DNA of 64,000 bases from Channallabes apus (lineage: Eukaryota > Chordata > Actinopteri > Siluriformes > Clariidae), in assembly GCA_030522415.1 (NCBI GenBank), contig CM060121.1:1473476-1537475 (forward strand). Direction: 5' to 3'. Below the pieces are notes generated by a model. It searched no databases. It had not been told where the DNA came from and saw only the letters and a program-made list of their open reading frames with translations. A program made the translations under genes and the position numbers. Within the stretch, counting starts at the first letter, position 1. Each line of letters begins with the position of its first letter. Of this stretch, positions 50,475 to 61,699 are shown piece after piece.

Positions 50475-52595
50475 TAGTAAAAAATCTGTCCTCAACACTA
50501 AGTGTGACCCGTCTTTCCCACACGGCCTTGTACCGTATACAAAGTGCTAGCGTGTTAATGTTAGCGATTATCCTCCCTGTGCGGTCGTGGTGATCTGATC
50601 TGCGTGAGATCTGAGTGCCTTCCAGTTCTTAATTCTGATCTTACATGTGCCTCTCGGGATACCAGCACTTTTGAAATCTTTTTATCTCCTGACTTCCTTT
50701 CAGTCCGTGCTGAATTCTTTTCTAGGAAACACACTTTAAACAAAAACAGCTGGTCTTGACAAAAGCCGGCTTTTATTCTGATCTAATCAAGCACCAGACG
50801 ATTGTCTGATCTCTGTGTGACTTCTGGAAGTCGAGTTAGTTTTAAATATGTTATTCTGTTAGGTTTCATTTATAGTAAAATGTGTAACGTGGAACCTTTT
50901 AATCAGTGGACTTTGAGTATCATTGGACTGCGGTATGGAAAGATAACGTCCTCTATTCATTCCATACATCATTAAACCACGTTTTGAGTAAATTACTTTC
51001 CTCTCTGCATACAGCAACGTTTTATCCTTTTCAAAACACTCATGAGACCAAATCTCACACACTTGGACACACTAGTGCTATTGTGCCTTATTGATTGTTC
51101 TCGCTCATGGACGTTTATGTGGCAGCAAAACCAGCCGAGCATGTCCGATATAAAGTGTTATTTTGTGTTGCTTTATACGTGTGGACGGTCTCATTATTGA
51201 TTCATTTTCTATCATTTACAGCTGCAACTCACAGGTTTATATTAATGCACTCATTTGTTATTAATACGTTATGGTTTCTATAGTAACAGCTCGTCCACTG
51301 GGATGCTCCAAATATACGGTAGATGTTTAGGGGACAAAAACTTAATCTGTAATCATTTATATGCTGAAATTTTACGGAATAATTGTGTATGGAAGGAGTC
51401 TCCAGTGTCAGAGCTTTCAATGGCGTTTACTCTGTTCTCTTGGTAACAAACAACATCAAGCTGTAAAAAAAGAGATACTAACAAAGAGACAAAAGAGATA
51501 CCAGTGATGCTGTTGATAACTGTTATAAAATGGGAATATAAACAACGGTAATCACCATTGGCTTCCACAGTTCCTAGATGGACGACAGCGTTTCCTAGAT
51601 GGATGACGGCTGGATGGTGATACCAGTAAATAAGCTGCTATACCATAAATGAGATTTTTCTTTTGATAAAATTTAGATTATTGATGATCTGGTCCCTCAG
51701 GACAAAACGTTCGCTCTTTGTTCTAACTTTCTATCCGTGATGAAACAGCACCAAGATAGCAGCAGCTATGTAATGTACAGAGGACCATGTCTTTTGGCAC
51801 ACTGACTTATGAAGGTCGGTGCTCCATGTGACCTCACATCTGTCGTCTCAAACACACGTCTCAAAACTTTATGATACCAACTTGTAAAATTACTATTATA
51901 TACTATACTATATATTAAAATTTATTTTAATTTTTAGATGTTGGCAATGTTCAGGGTGGTAACTGTAACTCTGCATCATCACACCACAATGTTACTCTGT
52001 GTTTTGCTTATCTTCACACGGTGTTAGGATGACGAGAAGCATTTACTGCTGATACATTCTGAATAATGCTGATAAATGGGTTGTTCTGTTCGAACAATCA
52101 TAGAACAGTGTATTTCTCCAAGGACACGCTGTACATGAAGATACGGAATCTTGGTACATTCATAAAAACTGATGACAGCCAGGAAAAGTACAAACACGAA
52201 AAGTGTTTTATTTGCATAAAGGCTCCTGAATGGACACTTGTTCACAGGCTCATCGTACCCAAATCAATCTGTCGTGAGACACATGAGGGTGATGGTCATG
52301 GACGTTTGTCCACGTGAAGACGATCTTCTCTGTAATTTGTTAAGTTTCAGTATTTAAAGATCAGAGGGATATATATGATGTTCTCTATACAAGGGTTATT
52401 ATGTCTAATCTCAGCTCCGATATCACTCTGACTCTGATTATCGATGGCACGTTTTCTGTGTAAATAAATCGCTTGGCCCCTCCCTCTCCTTGTCTCGGCT
52501 TTTTATTTACGCGCATGACTGGTCAGACTTATTTGTATTGTTCACCACGAAGACAGTGTCGTTCTAGTGTTGTTGCTTTGGGAGTCAACTTAGGC
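50475..52595. other. Intergenic DNA; alternative SINE-tail fragment at 51525-51610
   Basis: No gene seen. AAAATGGGAATATAAACAAC...CCATTGGCTTCCACAG at about 51527-51571 resembles the alternative tail of the SINEs at 26 kb and 47.5 kb without a SINE body. The remainder is AT-rich. Confidence 0.45.
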
Positions 52596-52599
52596 CCAG

Positions 52600-52639
52600 C
52601 CTGTCTGTCTCTCTCTCTGTCTGTCTCTCTCTCTGTCTG

Positions 52640-52670
<31 letters not shown>

Positions 52671-52685
52671 GTCTCTCTCTCTCTA

Positions 52686-52736
<51 letters not shown>

Positions 52737-52811
52737 CTCTGTCTCTCTCTGTCTGTCTCTCTATCTCTGTCTCTATCTCTCTCTCTGTCTCTCTCTCTCT
52801 CTGTCTGTCTC

Positions 52812-52842
<31 letters not shown>

Positions 52843-52879
52843 CTCTCTCTCTGTCTGTCTCTCTCTCTCTCTCTGTCTC

Positions 52880-52912
<33 letters not shown>

Positions 52913-52935
52913 CTCTGTCTGTCTCTCTCTCCCTC

Positions 52936-52966
<31 letters not shown>

Positions 52967-53072
52967 CTCTCTCTCTGTCTGTCTCTCTCTCTCTCTGTCT
53001 CTCTCTCTCTCTGTCTGTCTCTCTCTCTCTGTCTGTCTCTCTCTCTCTCTCTGTCTCTCTGGCTCTCTCTGT
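52600..53072 (+). repeat. CTCT/GTCT microsatellite, left of the Tx1-clade LINE
   Basis: About 470 bp of pure C/T plus scattered G, built from (CTCTCTGTCTGT)-like units. The long frames here, rich in Leu/Ser/Val or Arg/Glu/Asp, are artefacts. The same unit reappears at 58966-59214 on the other side of the LINE. Confidence 0.97.
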
Positions 53073-53170
53073 GCGCATGCGCGAGCGTGTGTGCGAGCGG
53101 TTGAGGTGAAAACTCTTTCTTTTCTACTTTTTTGTATGTTTGTATGAATTGAGTGGATAGTGTGTGTTGG

Positions 53171-53212
<42 letters not shown>

Positions 53213-53271
53213 TGAAACGCCGTGCCGTTGCCGCCCGGCCGGCCGGTGTGTGTGTGTGTGTGTGTGTCAGT

Positions 53272-54855
53272 ATGGCGTTTACAAACCTAACCCGAAAGCA
53301 CGGGTTTAAAGTGCTAGCGAGTGTCGCGTGCTCCGTGGAGGCGCGCGCTTCAGCTGTAGCAAAGTTAATCGGCGGGAGGAGCATCGTGTCCGCCGCCCGC
53401 ATGAACAAGGCTGTAGTGTTCTTTGTTGATGAGATTCACAAAGCTGAGACAGTAATAGCTAGCAAGGTCGTAATTAAGGATACCCTGGTTAATGTTCTCC
53501 CCCTCGATACCCCCGCAAAAAAGGTGATGATCTCTAATGTCCCCCCATATATTGACAATGATGTTCTGAGTCAACAGTTGTCCAGATTTGGAAAATTAGT
53601 GTCGCCCATTAAAATGATACAAGCAGGCTGTAAAGACCCTGAGCTCAGGCATATCGTCTCTTATAGAAGACACGTGTACATGATCCTAAACAGCAGGGAT
53701 GAAGATCTGAACATCATGTTCAAAGTAAATGTACACGGGGAGGAATTTGCCATTTTTGCAACTTCCAGACTGTCGCCTTGCACCTCCAGGGTCTGGGTTC
53801 GATTCCCCGGCCAGGCTCGATTCCCGTCTCTGTGTGCATGGAGTTTGCATGTTCTCCCCGTGCTTGGTGGGTTTCCTCCGGGTACTCCGGTTTCCTCCCA
53901 CAGTCCAAAGATATGCAGGTTAGGCTAATTGGCGCTTCTAAATTGCCCGTAGTGTGTGATTGGGTGTGTGTGTGAGTGTGTGTATGTGTGTGTGCCCTGC
54001 GATGGATTGGCACCCTGTCCAGGGTGTACCCCGCCTAGTGCCCGAAGTCTCCTGGGATAGGCTCCAGGTCCCCCGTGACCCTGAACACAGGATTAAGCGG
54101 TATAGAAAATGAATGAATGAATGAATGCAACTTCCGGAAACTTGAAATGCTTTGGCTGCGGTCGAGAGGGTCACTTAATCCGGAACTGTCCTGAAAAAGA
54201 AGCTACAGCCAACCAGGAGGCAGAAACAAACAAGCAAACAAATGACAAGCAAGACAATGGAGCAAATAGTGTACAAACAACTGGACAGGAAGAAACTAAA
54301 CCACAAGAAGGTAACACTGAAGGCCAAGAAGAACGAAAAACTACTGAGCAGGAAAACATGCAGATGGAGACAGAAAAAGAAAACCTCCAAGTTACCGTGA
54401 GTGAGAATTCTTTTCAGGACACACAACTGACTAACAGTCAAAGTTATGATGAATGCATAGGCTCAGAAAACACCAGCATGAACATAGATGATGTTGGTTT
54501 TACTCTGGTCAGGTCTAAGAGGAAAACTAAAGCGGGGAACAGTGGGCCTCAGACCAGAAAGAGAGGACCAGTTGAAACAGAAAAACAAGTTATAAACAGT
54601 CAGGAAGAAGAAGCCAAATCCAGCAGTGAACAAGACACAAATGCAGAAACAGAAAGTGATGAAGACAAACAAAACGGGGACGAACCAATTGGCAGATATA
54701 AAGAAAAAGAGATAAAACAATTTCTTCAAAAAACAAGAAGTCTGAGAGGAGTGCGAGTAGACCAGTTCTTCCCCAACAAACAAAACTTTATCAACTCAGC
54801 AACAGCTATAATAAAGAGAAAAGCACAGGGACTTCACTCACCAGGAAATATTTAG
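53272..54855 (+). pseudogene. Tx1-clade ORF1 (gag-like, CCHC), interrupted by a SINE
   Basis: Starts at ATG 53272 with MAFTNLTRKHGF. An RRM-like segment follows (VMISNVPPYIDNDVLSQQLS at about residues 83-102). The frame runs to 53766, where the SINE breaks in. On the far side (from 54136) the same frame resumes with a CCHC knuckle CFGCGREGHLIRNC, a Glu/Gln/Lys-rich linker and a C-terminal KQFLQKTRSLRGVRVDQFF block typical of Tx1 ORF1, and stops at 54853-54855. Apart from the SINE and its 10-bp duplication no other damage is visible. The product should bind the element RNA. Confidence 0.88.
53767..54125 (+). mobile_element. 5'-truncated SINE nested in LINE ORF1, 10-bp TSD
   Basis: Begins at AGACTGTCGCCTTGCACC, so about 30 bp of the head including the A box is missing; the B box, body and GAATG tail are present. 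TGCAACTTCC at 53757-53766 and 54126-54135 is the target-site duplication. It is in the same orientation as the LINE and younger than it. Confidence 0.93.
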
Positions 54856-54971
54856 ACTTAAAAAGTTTGTAACCAGAACCAGGCAAGATTTGCAGTGTGA
54901 AGATGAAGAGAGTGCGTAAAATAAACCCTGTAGAATGAATGTTCTTTTCTTCCTTTCCTTATTTTTATTAA

Positions 54972-57900
54972 TGACTGATTTTAACATCGCTTCCTTAAAC
55001 ATACGGGGGACATAAGAAAACGGGCAGCATTATACGAATTGATTAGATTAAAACATATAGATGTGACTTTCATACAGGAAACACATAGCGAAAAGAATGA
55101 TGAGTCTAAATGGATGATGGAGTGGGATGGAGGGGTAGTGTTAAGCTCAGCAAGCTCACTGAGTGCAGGAGTGGGCATTCTTTTTGCCAAACATTTCTTA
55201 CCTGAATCCTACACCATACAAGAAGTGATTGCTGGTAGATTAATATTAGTTACAGCAAAATACGAACATTTTAATCTAATATTAATCAATGCATACGCTC
55301 CAACCAGTGGTCCTGAAAGAGTCTTATTTTTAAACAAGGTGAATGTATTTTTAAACAGCTATGACTGTAAAGACTATCTGTTTTTAGGAGGAGATTTCAA
55401 CTGTACGCAAAATGAATCAATAGATAGGAATCATATGGAACCTCATGCAGCATCTAAATATGCTTTAACACGTGTTATAAAAACTCATAATCTGGTAGAT
55501 GTGTGGAGAAGACTGCATGGAACGGAGAGACAATACACATGGGCACATTCTAGAGATCAGTTTATTTCACTAGCTAGATTGGATAGATTTTATTGTTTTA
55601 AACATAATTTTAATGTCTTTAAAACTAGTGAAATAATACCTGTCAGTTTCTCAGACCATTCTTTAGTCAAATGTAAAGTTTTTATTGCAAATCTCAAAAC
55701 TAAAAGTGCATACTGGCATTTTAATGTTTCTCTACTGAATGATGCTAATTTTATTGAGTCCTTCAGATTTTTCTGGACTTCTTATAGAAATGAGAAGAGA
55801 GATTTCTCTTCCTGCAGACAATGGTGGGACCATGGGAAGGTTTTAATCCAGCAGCTCTGTCAACAGTACACTGCCAATGTCACAAAGGACATCGCCAAAT
55901 CACTAAAGAAACTGGAGATGGAAATAGTGGAACTCCAGACTCTAACTGAGTCCACTGGAAACAAAGATCTTTCTGAAAACATCAAAACAAAAAAAGCATT
56001 AATGATGGATCTATTGGGAACAAAAACACAGGGTGCCCTTGTAAGGTCACGTTTTAAAGGGGCAAACGAAATGGACGCTCCATCACAGTTCTTTTTTGGG
56101 CTGGAAAAAAAGAATGGACAGAGCAGAATCATGCATACACTGCACACAGAGGATGGGCAATACATAACAAACAGCAACGACATCAGACGGTATGCTACAA
56201 GCTTTTACAAAGACCTGTACAAGAGTGACTACAGCGAAAATAAGGAGCTGCTGGATGTCTTCCATCAAGGACTTCTAAAGGTCTCTCCAGAGGACAATGC
56301 CGCACTAGAAGGACTGTTGGTTCTGGAGGAGCTGCAAGTCGCCTTGAATTCAATGGCGGGAGGAAAAGCACCTGGAATTGACGGCCTAACAGTGGAATTC
56401 TATAAGTGCTTCTGGCAAGAGCTCGGAGAGGATCTGCTGGAAGTCCTCAACGAAAGCTGCAGAGAAATGTGTCTACCCCTGAGTAGCCGGAGAGCGGTGA
56501 TCACCCTTCTCCCCAAAAAAGGGGATTTGCAGGACATTAAAAACTGGCGCCCAGTGTCACTGCTCTGCACTGACTACAAAATAATGTCAAAAGCACTAGC
56601 CAATCGGCTCAGAGACATCATAGAAACAATAATTCAAACTGAACAGACATATTGTGTGCCTAATAGATCCATCATTGATAACGTTTCTTTGATTCGAGAT
56701 ATTCTGGACATCTCTAGTTCTTTGGCTGTTGAACTTGGTCTGATTTCACTGGACCAAGAAAAAGCTTTCGATAGGGTTGAGCACCAATACCTCTGGAAAA
56801 CTCTGGAGGCCTTTGGCCTCAGCCCTAATCTTATCGCAATGGTGAAAGTGATGTACCAAGACGCTGAAAGTGTATTGAAGATCAACGGAGGGTTAAGCGC
56901 TCCTTTTAAAGTAAAACGGGGAATCAGACAAGGATGTTCATTATCAGGTATGCTGTACACCTTATCAGTTGAACCATTCTTGCACAGATTACGAACTTCC
57001 TTAAAGGGGTTTATTTTACCAGGTTTTAATATCCCGCATGTTTTATCTGCCTACGCCGACGACATTATGGTTTTAGTACAAAATCAGAGCGAAATCAAGA
57101 TTTTAGAAAAGATAGTTACAGATTTTAGTCTAATATCCTCATCTAGAATCAACTGGAAAAAGAGTGAAGCCATTGCAATAGGGAGTTGGTTTCAAGGCCT
57201 ACCTAAATTACCAGGTACACTAAAATGGATAAAAGGGGGCTTTAAGTATTTAGGAATTTATTTAAATGATGAAAAGAAAAACTGGGAGGGAATTTTAGAG
57301 AAAATAGAGGGCAGACTCAAGAAATGGGAGTGGCTAAAACCGAACATGTCACTCAGGGGGAGGGTACTTGTGGCAAACAACTTAGTAGCCTCAACACTGT
57401 GGCATCGTGTAGCCTGTCTAGAGCCCCCTACAGGCCTAGTTGGAAAAATACAGTCACGTCTGGTAAATTTTGTATGGGACAAACTACACTGGGTTCCTCA
57501 AAGTGTCCTCTTTGTTCCTAAAGAAGAAGGAGGACAAGGTTTGATAGACATTAGGAGCAGAATCACAGCATTTCGGTTTCAAACTATACAAAAATACTTA
57601 ATCGGATCTGATTCCCTGGTATGGAGTGATGCTATGAGTTTCATATTGAAAAAAATCAATGGTTTTGACTGTCATCGTACCTTGTTTTTAATGGACTCAG
57701 CCGTTTTTAATGTATTTAACATGTCTAATTTTTACAAAAGTATTTTTAAAACATGGACTCTGTTCGAGTGCGAACCCCGAGGCCCCGCTGTCTCGCTGTT
57801 TTGGCTTCTGCAAGAACCACTACTGGGAGGAGGACGAATGGACATTAAGGACAGTTCTCCAGGTCTCACAAAAATTCTACAAGAAAAAAAGTTCACAACA

Positions 57901-58849
57901 CTGAAGAGACTAGTAGACACAGCAGGACTGGATTTTAAGGACACAAGAGCGGTGGCTCAGGAACTTGGGCTACGGTCACTACGGCACATGGAAACCATCA
58001 TCAAAAGATGGATAAGTAAGCTGTCAAGAGAAGAACTGGATCTAATAAAGGAATATCATGAAGGGACAGAAACACCAGACAAAGGCGACCCCTTTCCTGA
58101 ACTGACTTTTTCACCCAATTTAAATGGTTTCAACGGTTGTTATCTAGATGCAGATAAAAGGCATGTTTTACCAATTTATGAAGCAAAAAAAAAAAGACAT
58201 TTACAGATGCTGTGTAAAAGCTGTAAATAAAAGAAAGCTGGATGGGAGGACAGATACAGTGTGGAGAAAAGAGCTTGGGGTCTCAGATGATATTAAACCA
58301 GCTTGGAGAGTGTTTTATAAACTGCCACTTAGGAAACGAGCAGGTGATTTACAGTGGAGAATTTTACATGGAGCTGTGGGGGTCAATGTTTTAATTTCCA
58401 AACTAAATCCAAATGTTTTAAAAACGTGTCCCTTCTGTGCTGATACTGAAACTATTTTTCATTGTTATCTGAAATGCAAAAGGCTTAACCCTCTGTTCGA
58501 GCTGCTGAAAACACCTTTTAACTCTTTTGGTGAAAAATGGTCTCAGGTTTCTTTTATCTTTGGAGCTGGTTATAAAAAGGCTGAAAAGCAGAAATGGGAA
58601 CTGATCAACTTTGTTGTAGGAGAAGCAAAAATAGCGATCTACATAAGTCGGAAAAATAAAATAGAGAAAAAAGGATTGACCAACCCCATCTCTGTTTTCA
58701 GAGCTCTAGTGAAAGCTCGGATTAAAATAGATTTTAATTTTTTTAAAGAAATGAATGACTTGGATATCTTTATGCTAAAGTGGTGTTATAAAAACATACT
58801 CTGTTTTATTGATGAAGGTGAACTGTTTTTTAGCACTCCTTTACACTAA
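54972..58849 (+). pseudogene. Tx1-clade ORF2 (endonuclease-RT), nearly intact
   Basis: A likely start ATG is at 54972 (MTDFNIASLNIRG), after which a few bases are lost within the G-run near 55003 and the frame shifts. From there one frame is open to 58230 (over 1060 codons): IQETH and GGDFNC of the APE endonuclease, a SDHSLV block, RT motifs including IRQGCSLSG and the catalytic YADD at 57052-57063. An 11-A run at 58185-58195 shifts the frame again. The C-terminal part goes on to 58849 in the next frame with HGAVGVNVLISK and a CPFC...H...C zf-RVT motif. Two small indels thus separate it from an intact ORF2. Confidence 0.9.
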
Positions 58850-58965
58850 TTTTCCTTTATTCTATCTTATCTATTCATAAATTTTTCTCCTATTAATTGA
58901 TGCTGCTGTAAAAGTATTTTTATTGTAAATTATCAGTATTTATTAAAGTTAAGTTAAACCTCAAA

Positions 58966-59214
58966 CCTCTCTCTGTCTCTCTCTCTGTCTCTCTCTGTCT
59001 CTGTCTCTCTCTCTCTGTCTGTCTCTCTCTCTCTCTCTCTGTCTGTCTCTCTCTCTCTCTCTCTGTCTGTCTCTCTCTCTCTCTCTCTCTGTCTGTCTCT
59101 CTCTCTCTCTCTCTGTCTGTCTCTCTCTCTCTCTCTGTCTCTCTCTCTCTCTCTCTGTCTGTCTCTCTCTCTCTCTCTGTCTGTCTCTCTCTCTCTCTCT
59201 GTCTGTCTCTCTCT
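58966..59214 (+). repeat. CTCT/GTCT microsatellite, right of the Tx1-clade LINE
   Basis: About 250 bp with the same CTCTCTGTCTGT units and strand as 52600-53072. It follows the LINE 3' end without any poly(A). Confidence 0.97.
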
Positions 59215-59710
59215 ATTCAAGCACGTTGTCCACTGAGCACGCGGTTAGACAGCACGTCCACACAGCTGCTTTTGGGAAGATACCACTCGACTCTGTGGAA
59301 TTACTTACAGCAGTCAGGACCGTTATCTGTACTGTAGTGTATCAGCAGAACATTCAGGACAATTTTATAAACATGGCTCTCTTGTCTTTGGTGGCCCCGT
59401 TTTGTTTTTAAAAAGGCGTCATTGTCTTTAAATCAAATGTCTTGTCTGAGTAATGGTGTAAAATAAACAAACCGACACTTGCTCAGGGATTGTTTTTGGA
59501 AAGAAAAATGTGTGAAATGATGTCTGGGAAATGAGAGGGATTCAGAAATATAGCTGAGACGAAGAACTCATGACTCAGTGACGTCTCTAGTCCACTGATG
59601 TCAAAGCTTTAAGCTGGTGCACATAAAGTCGTAAGATACACCAGCATACGATATACTCGTTAGCTTGTTCTGAGCGGACGCACTGCACTAGCACACTAAC
59701 GAGCTCACGG
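59215..59710. other. Intergenic DNA, no gene seen
   Basis: Short frames only; nothing recognised. Confidence 0.5.
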
Positions 59711-59714
59711 CCAA

Positions 59715-60590
59715 AACATGGGATCAAAAGTGTCTCGTCTAGGTGACAAAGTGAAGTTTCAGATAAGATCATATAACACCATTTTTTTATTAATTTTTTT
59801 TTTTTATCAGATATCAATTTTATGCCCTTTTATGTTTTAGTGTCCGGAACTTTTTAAAATTCAAATCTTTCAACGGTCTTAACTGTCATTCAGATTTAGA
59901 TTTAGATTTAGATTTCACATCAAAAGACATAAACCTGAAAAAGTGTTTTATTCTAAAATGCGAAAATTTTAAGATATTGCAACATGAGTTTGACACGGTT
60001 ACAGGTTTTTGGTTTTTAAAAAGATAATTAAACAGCCAAATGTATACTACATTTAAGTTCTTACATTTATTTATCATAATGATTTTATTACTTTTAAACT
60101 ATTTCAGATTGATGATCAAATGGCTCAGCTTTTACTACTTTACATGATTACAGGACAGACAGTCTGTTTAAGTTGCACATTTGGATGGTCTGTAGCCAAC
60201 AATCCAAGAGAGATGAAAGGAAGTAAAACAAGAAAATCAAATTAGACAGAAGCGCAGTGTTTACGTTTAGCTTTACGTTCAGTGTTTGGAGAATATTTCT
60301 TCTTTCCGCCATTTTGTCCTCTGCTGTAGAAACTCTTAAGCCTCTGAAAAGTCCTCGTCTCTACTCTTAACCATTTTTACCTTAGGAGCTGTTTTAAGTC
60401 ATAAGATGTTTCGTGAATCATTTTTATCTTTACTAAGATTTTGTCCTAAATTTAAGAGGAAATTCTAAGAAATGTCATAATTCTAAGAATTTTCTTACAA
60501 TTTCGTCACTAGGAGCCACTTTTAGGCTTAAGAAGCTTCGTGAATACGGACCCAGAAGTAGCTTCTTTGGCGACACACATTATCTGTAGA
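59715..60590 (+). repeat. Unclassified dispersed repeat, copy 2
   Basis: Second copy of the repeat at 35870-36517, with the same shared blocks in the same order. An (AGATTT)n run at 59892-59914 is specific to this copy. The segment 60010-60540 is not shared. Confidence 0.7.
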
Positions 60591-60594
60591 AGTG

Positions 60595-60900
60595 AAGGAC
60601 ATGAAGCGATGCTCCATCATGTATAGTGTCCACTGTACGTGTCCTCTGGAGACAGTGTTATGATCTGGGGTTGTTTCAGTCGCTCAGGTCGAGACTCAAC
60701 AATGTTATGGGGCAATAAAATGAAGTCAGCTGACAACCTGCATGTCCTGAATCACCAGCGTATCACATCAGTGGAGGTTCTCTACATATTAGAGTGTGAA
60801 GGCGCGACTGTTGGAGCAGGAGGAACCACGTGTGTGGAATGAAAGCTAAAGGCGCTCAGATGAAATATTAGAGTGTGTGAGATTATTTTGTTCAGGTGGT
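60595..60900 (+). mobile_element. Tc1/mariner transposon fragment
   Basis: TGTTATGATCTGGGGTTGTTTC (the MVWGC region of Tc1/mariner transposases), AATGAAGTCAGCTGACAACC and, at the right end, GAAAGCTAAAGGCGCTCAGA. The last segment is shared with the relic at 38765-39265. No intact frame. Confidence 0.75.
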
Positions 60901-60904
60901 GTAT

Positions 60905-61690
60905 AATTATAAACCGACAGGAAGGAAATTGCACTTAATGTTTCAGCAGTAAAACATGAAAAACTGAAATCTGCAGTTGGGTGTAAAATATCACAGATGA
61001 ATGTAACGCCACACTTGGGTACAGCAGGCAGGCGTATCTGAGGATCTGAGAAGCGTGATGTGATATTTATATCATATCACTCACTGGGGTGTAATGGCTC
61101 ATTAATATACACACCCCTGCACCTACTGTAGCCCTGAATGATTTCTGATTCCATCTCATTGATTTAGGAGCTCGTTTAGTCTCTGACTTTCCCCTGAGAC
61201 ATAACAGTCCTGTTTAGATGGGAGTTTGTTTGTTGTTTCTTGTCCCCCCCCCCCCCAGGCGTCTATCCGAATCTGATTGTCTTCCACGTCCTCCCTGTCT
61301 CAGACCTCTGCCTGTGCGGCGGCGTCCCAACACGATAAAACTCCACACGCGGTCTCCTTCCTAACCTCTTATTTAACCATCGGATCCCAGCCTGTAGGTT
61401 TCGGTACGGAGGACAGAGACTCGAGACTTCAAAGCGTCGCACTCGCTGCAGTCACAGGGCGTCAGAACTTCAAAGCAGGAGTAACATCCTGTCATCGTTA
61501 TAACATCTGATCTGGCTTTTTGGCCCATTAATTTTACATGCCATGTTCCACTCTGGAGACGGGTGTGACGAGGAGCGGCGCGTGCTGCTTCCAAACGGCA
61601 GCGTAGCGAGACATTCTGTCCTGCAGATGCTCCGAAACATGTCCCCAGAGTAACAGGTTGAGTAAATATAGCAGCCGTGGCCTGAACGGA
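60905..61690. other. Intergenic DNA, no gene seen
   Basis: C-run at 61245-61257. The 61290-61510 part is GC-richer with an open frame, but I see no domain or splice sites. Confidence 0.45.
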
Positions 61691-61699
61691 GGGATGAGG

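Larger units (their letters stand above)
53073..58965 (+). mobile_element. Tx1-clade LINE inserted in a (TC)n-type microsatellite
   Basis: A 5.9-kb non-LTR retrotransposon that includes a nested 359-bp SINE. Order: GC- and GT-rich 5' UTR (53073-53271), ORF1 with an RNA-binding region and CCHC knuckle, ORF2 with an APE-type endonuclease, RT and a C-terminal zinc finger, and a 115-bp 3' UTR that ends TTAAACCTCAAAC. Both flanks are the same CTCT/GTCT microsatellite in the same orientation. Target-specific Tx1-clade families are known, and I recall Kibi as the one in (TC)n repeats. The near intact ORF2 points to a recent insertion. Confidence 0.9.

Noticed and set aside
52473..53147. A 224-codon Leu/Ser/Val-rich frame and its Arg/Glu-rich minus-strand counterpart
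   Set aside because: It is a translation of the CTCT/GTCT microsatellite; no start context, domain or splice support.
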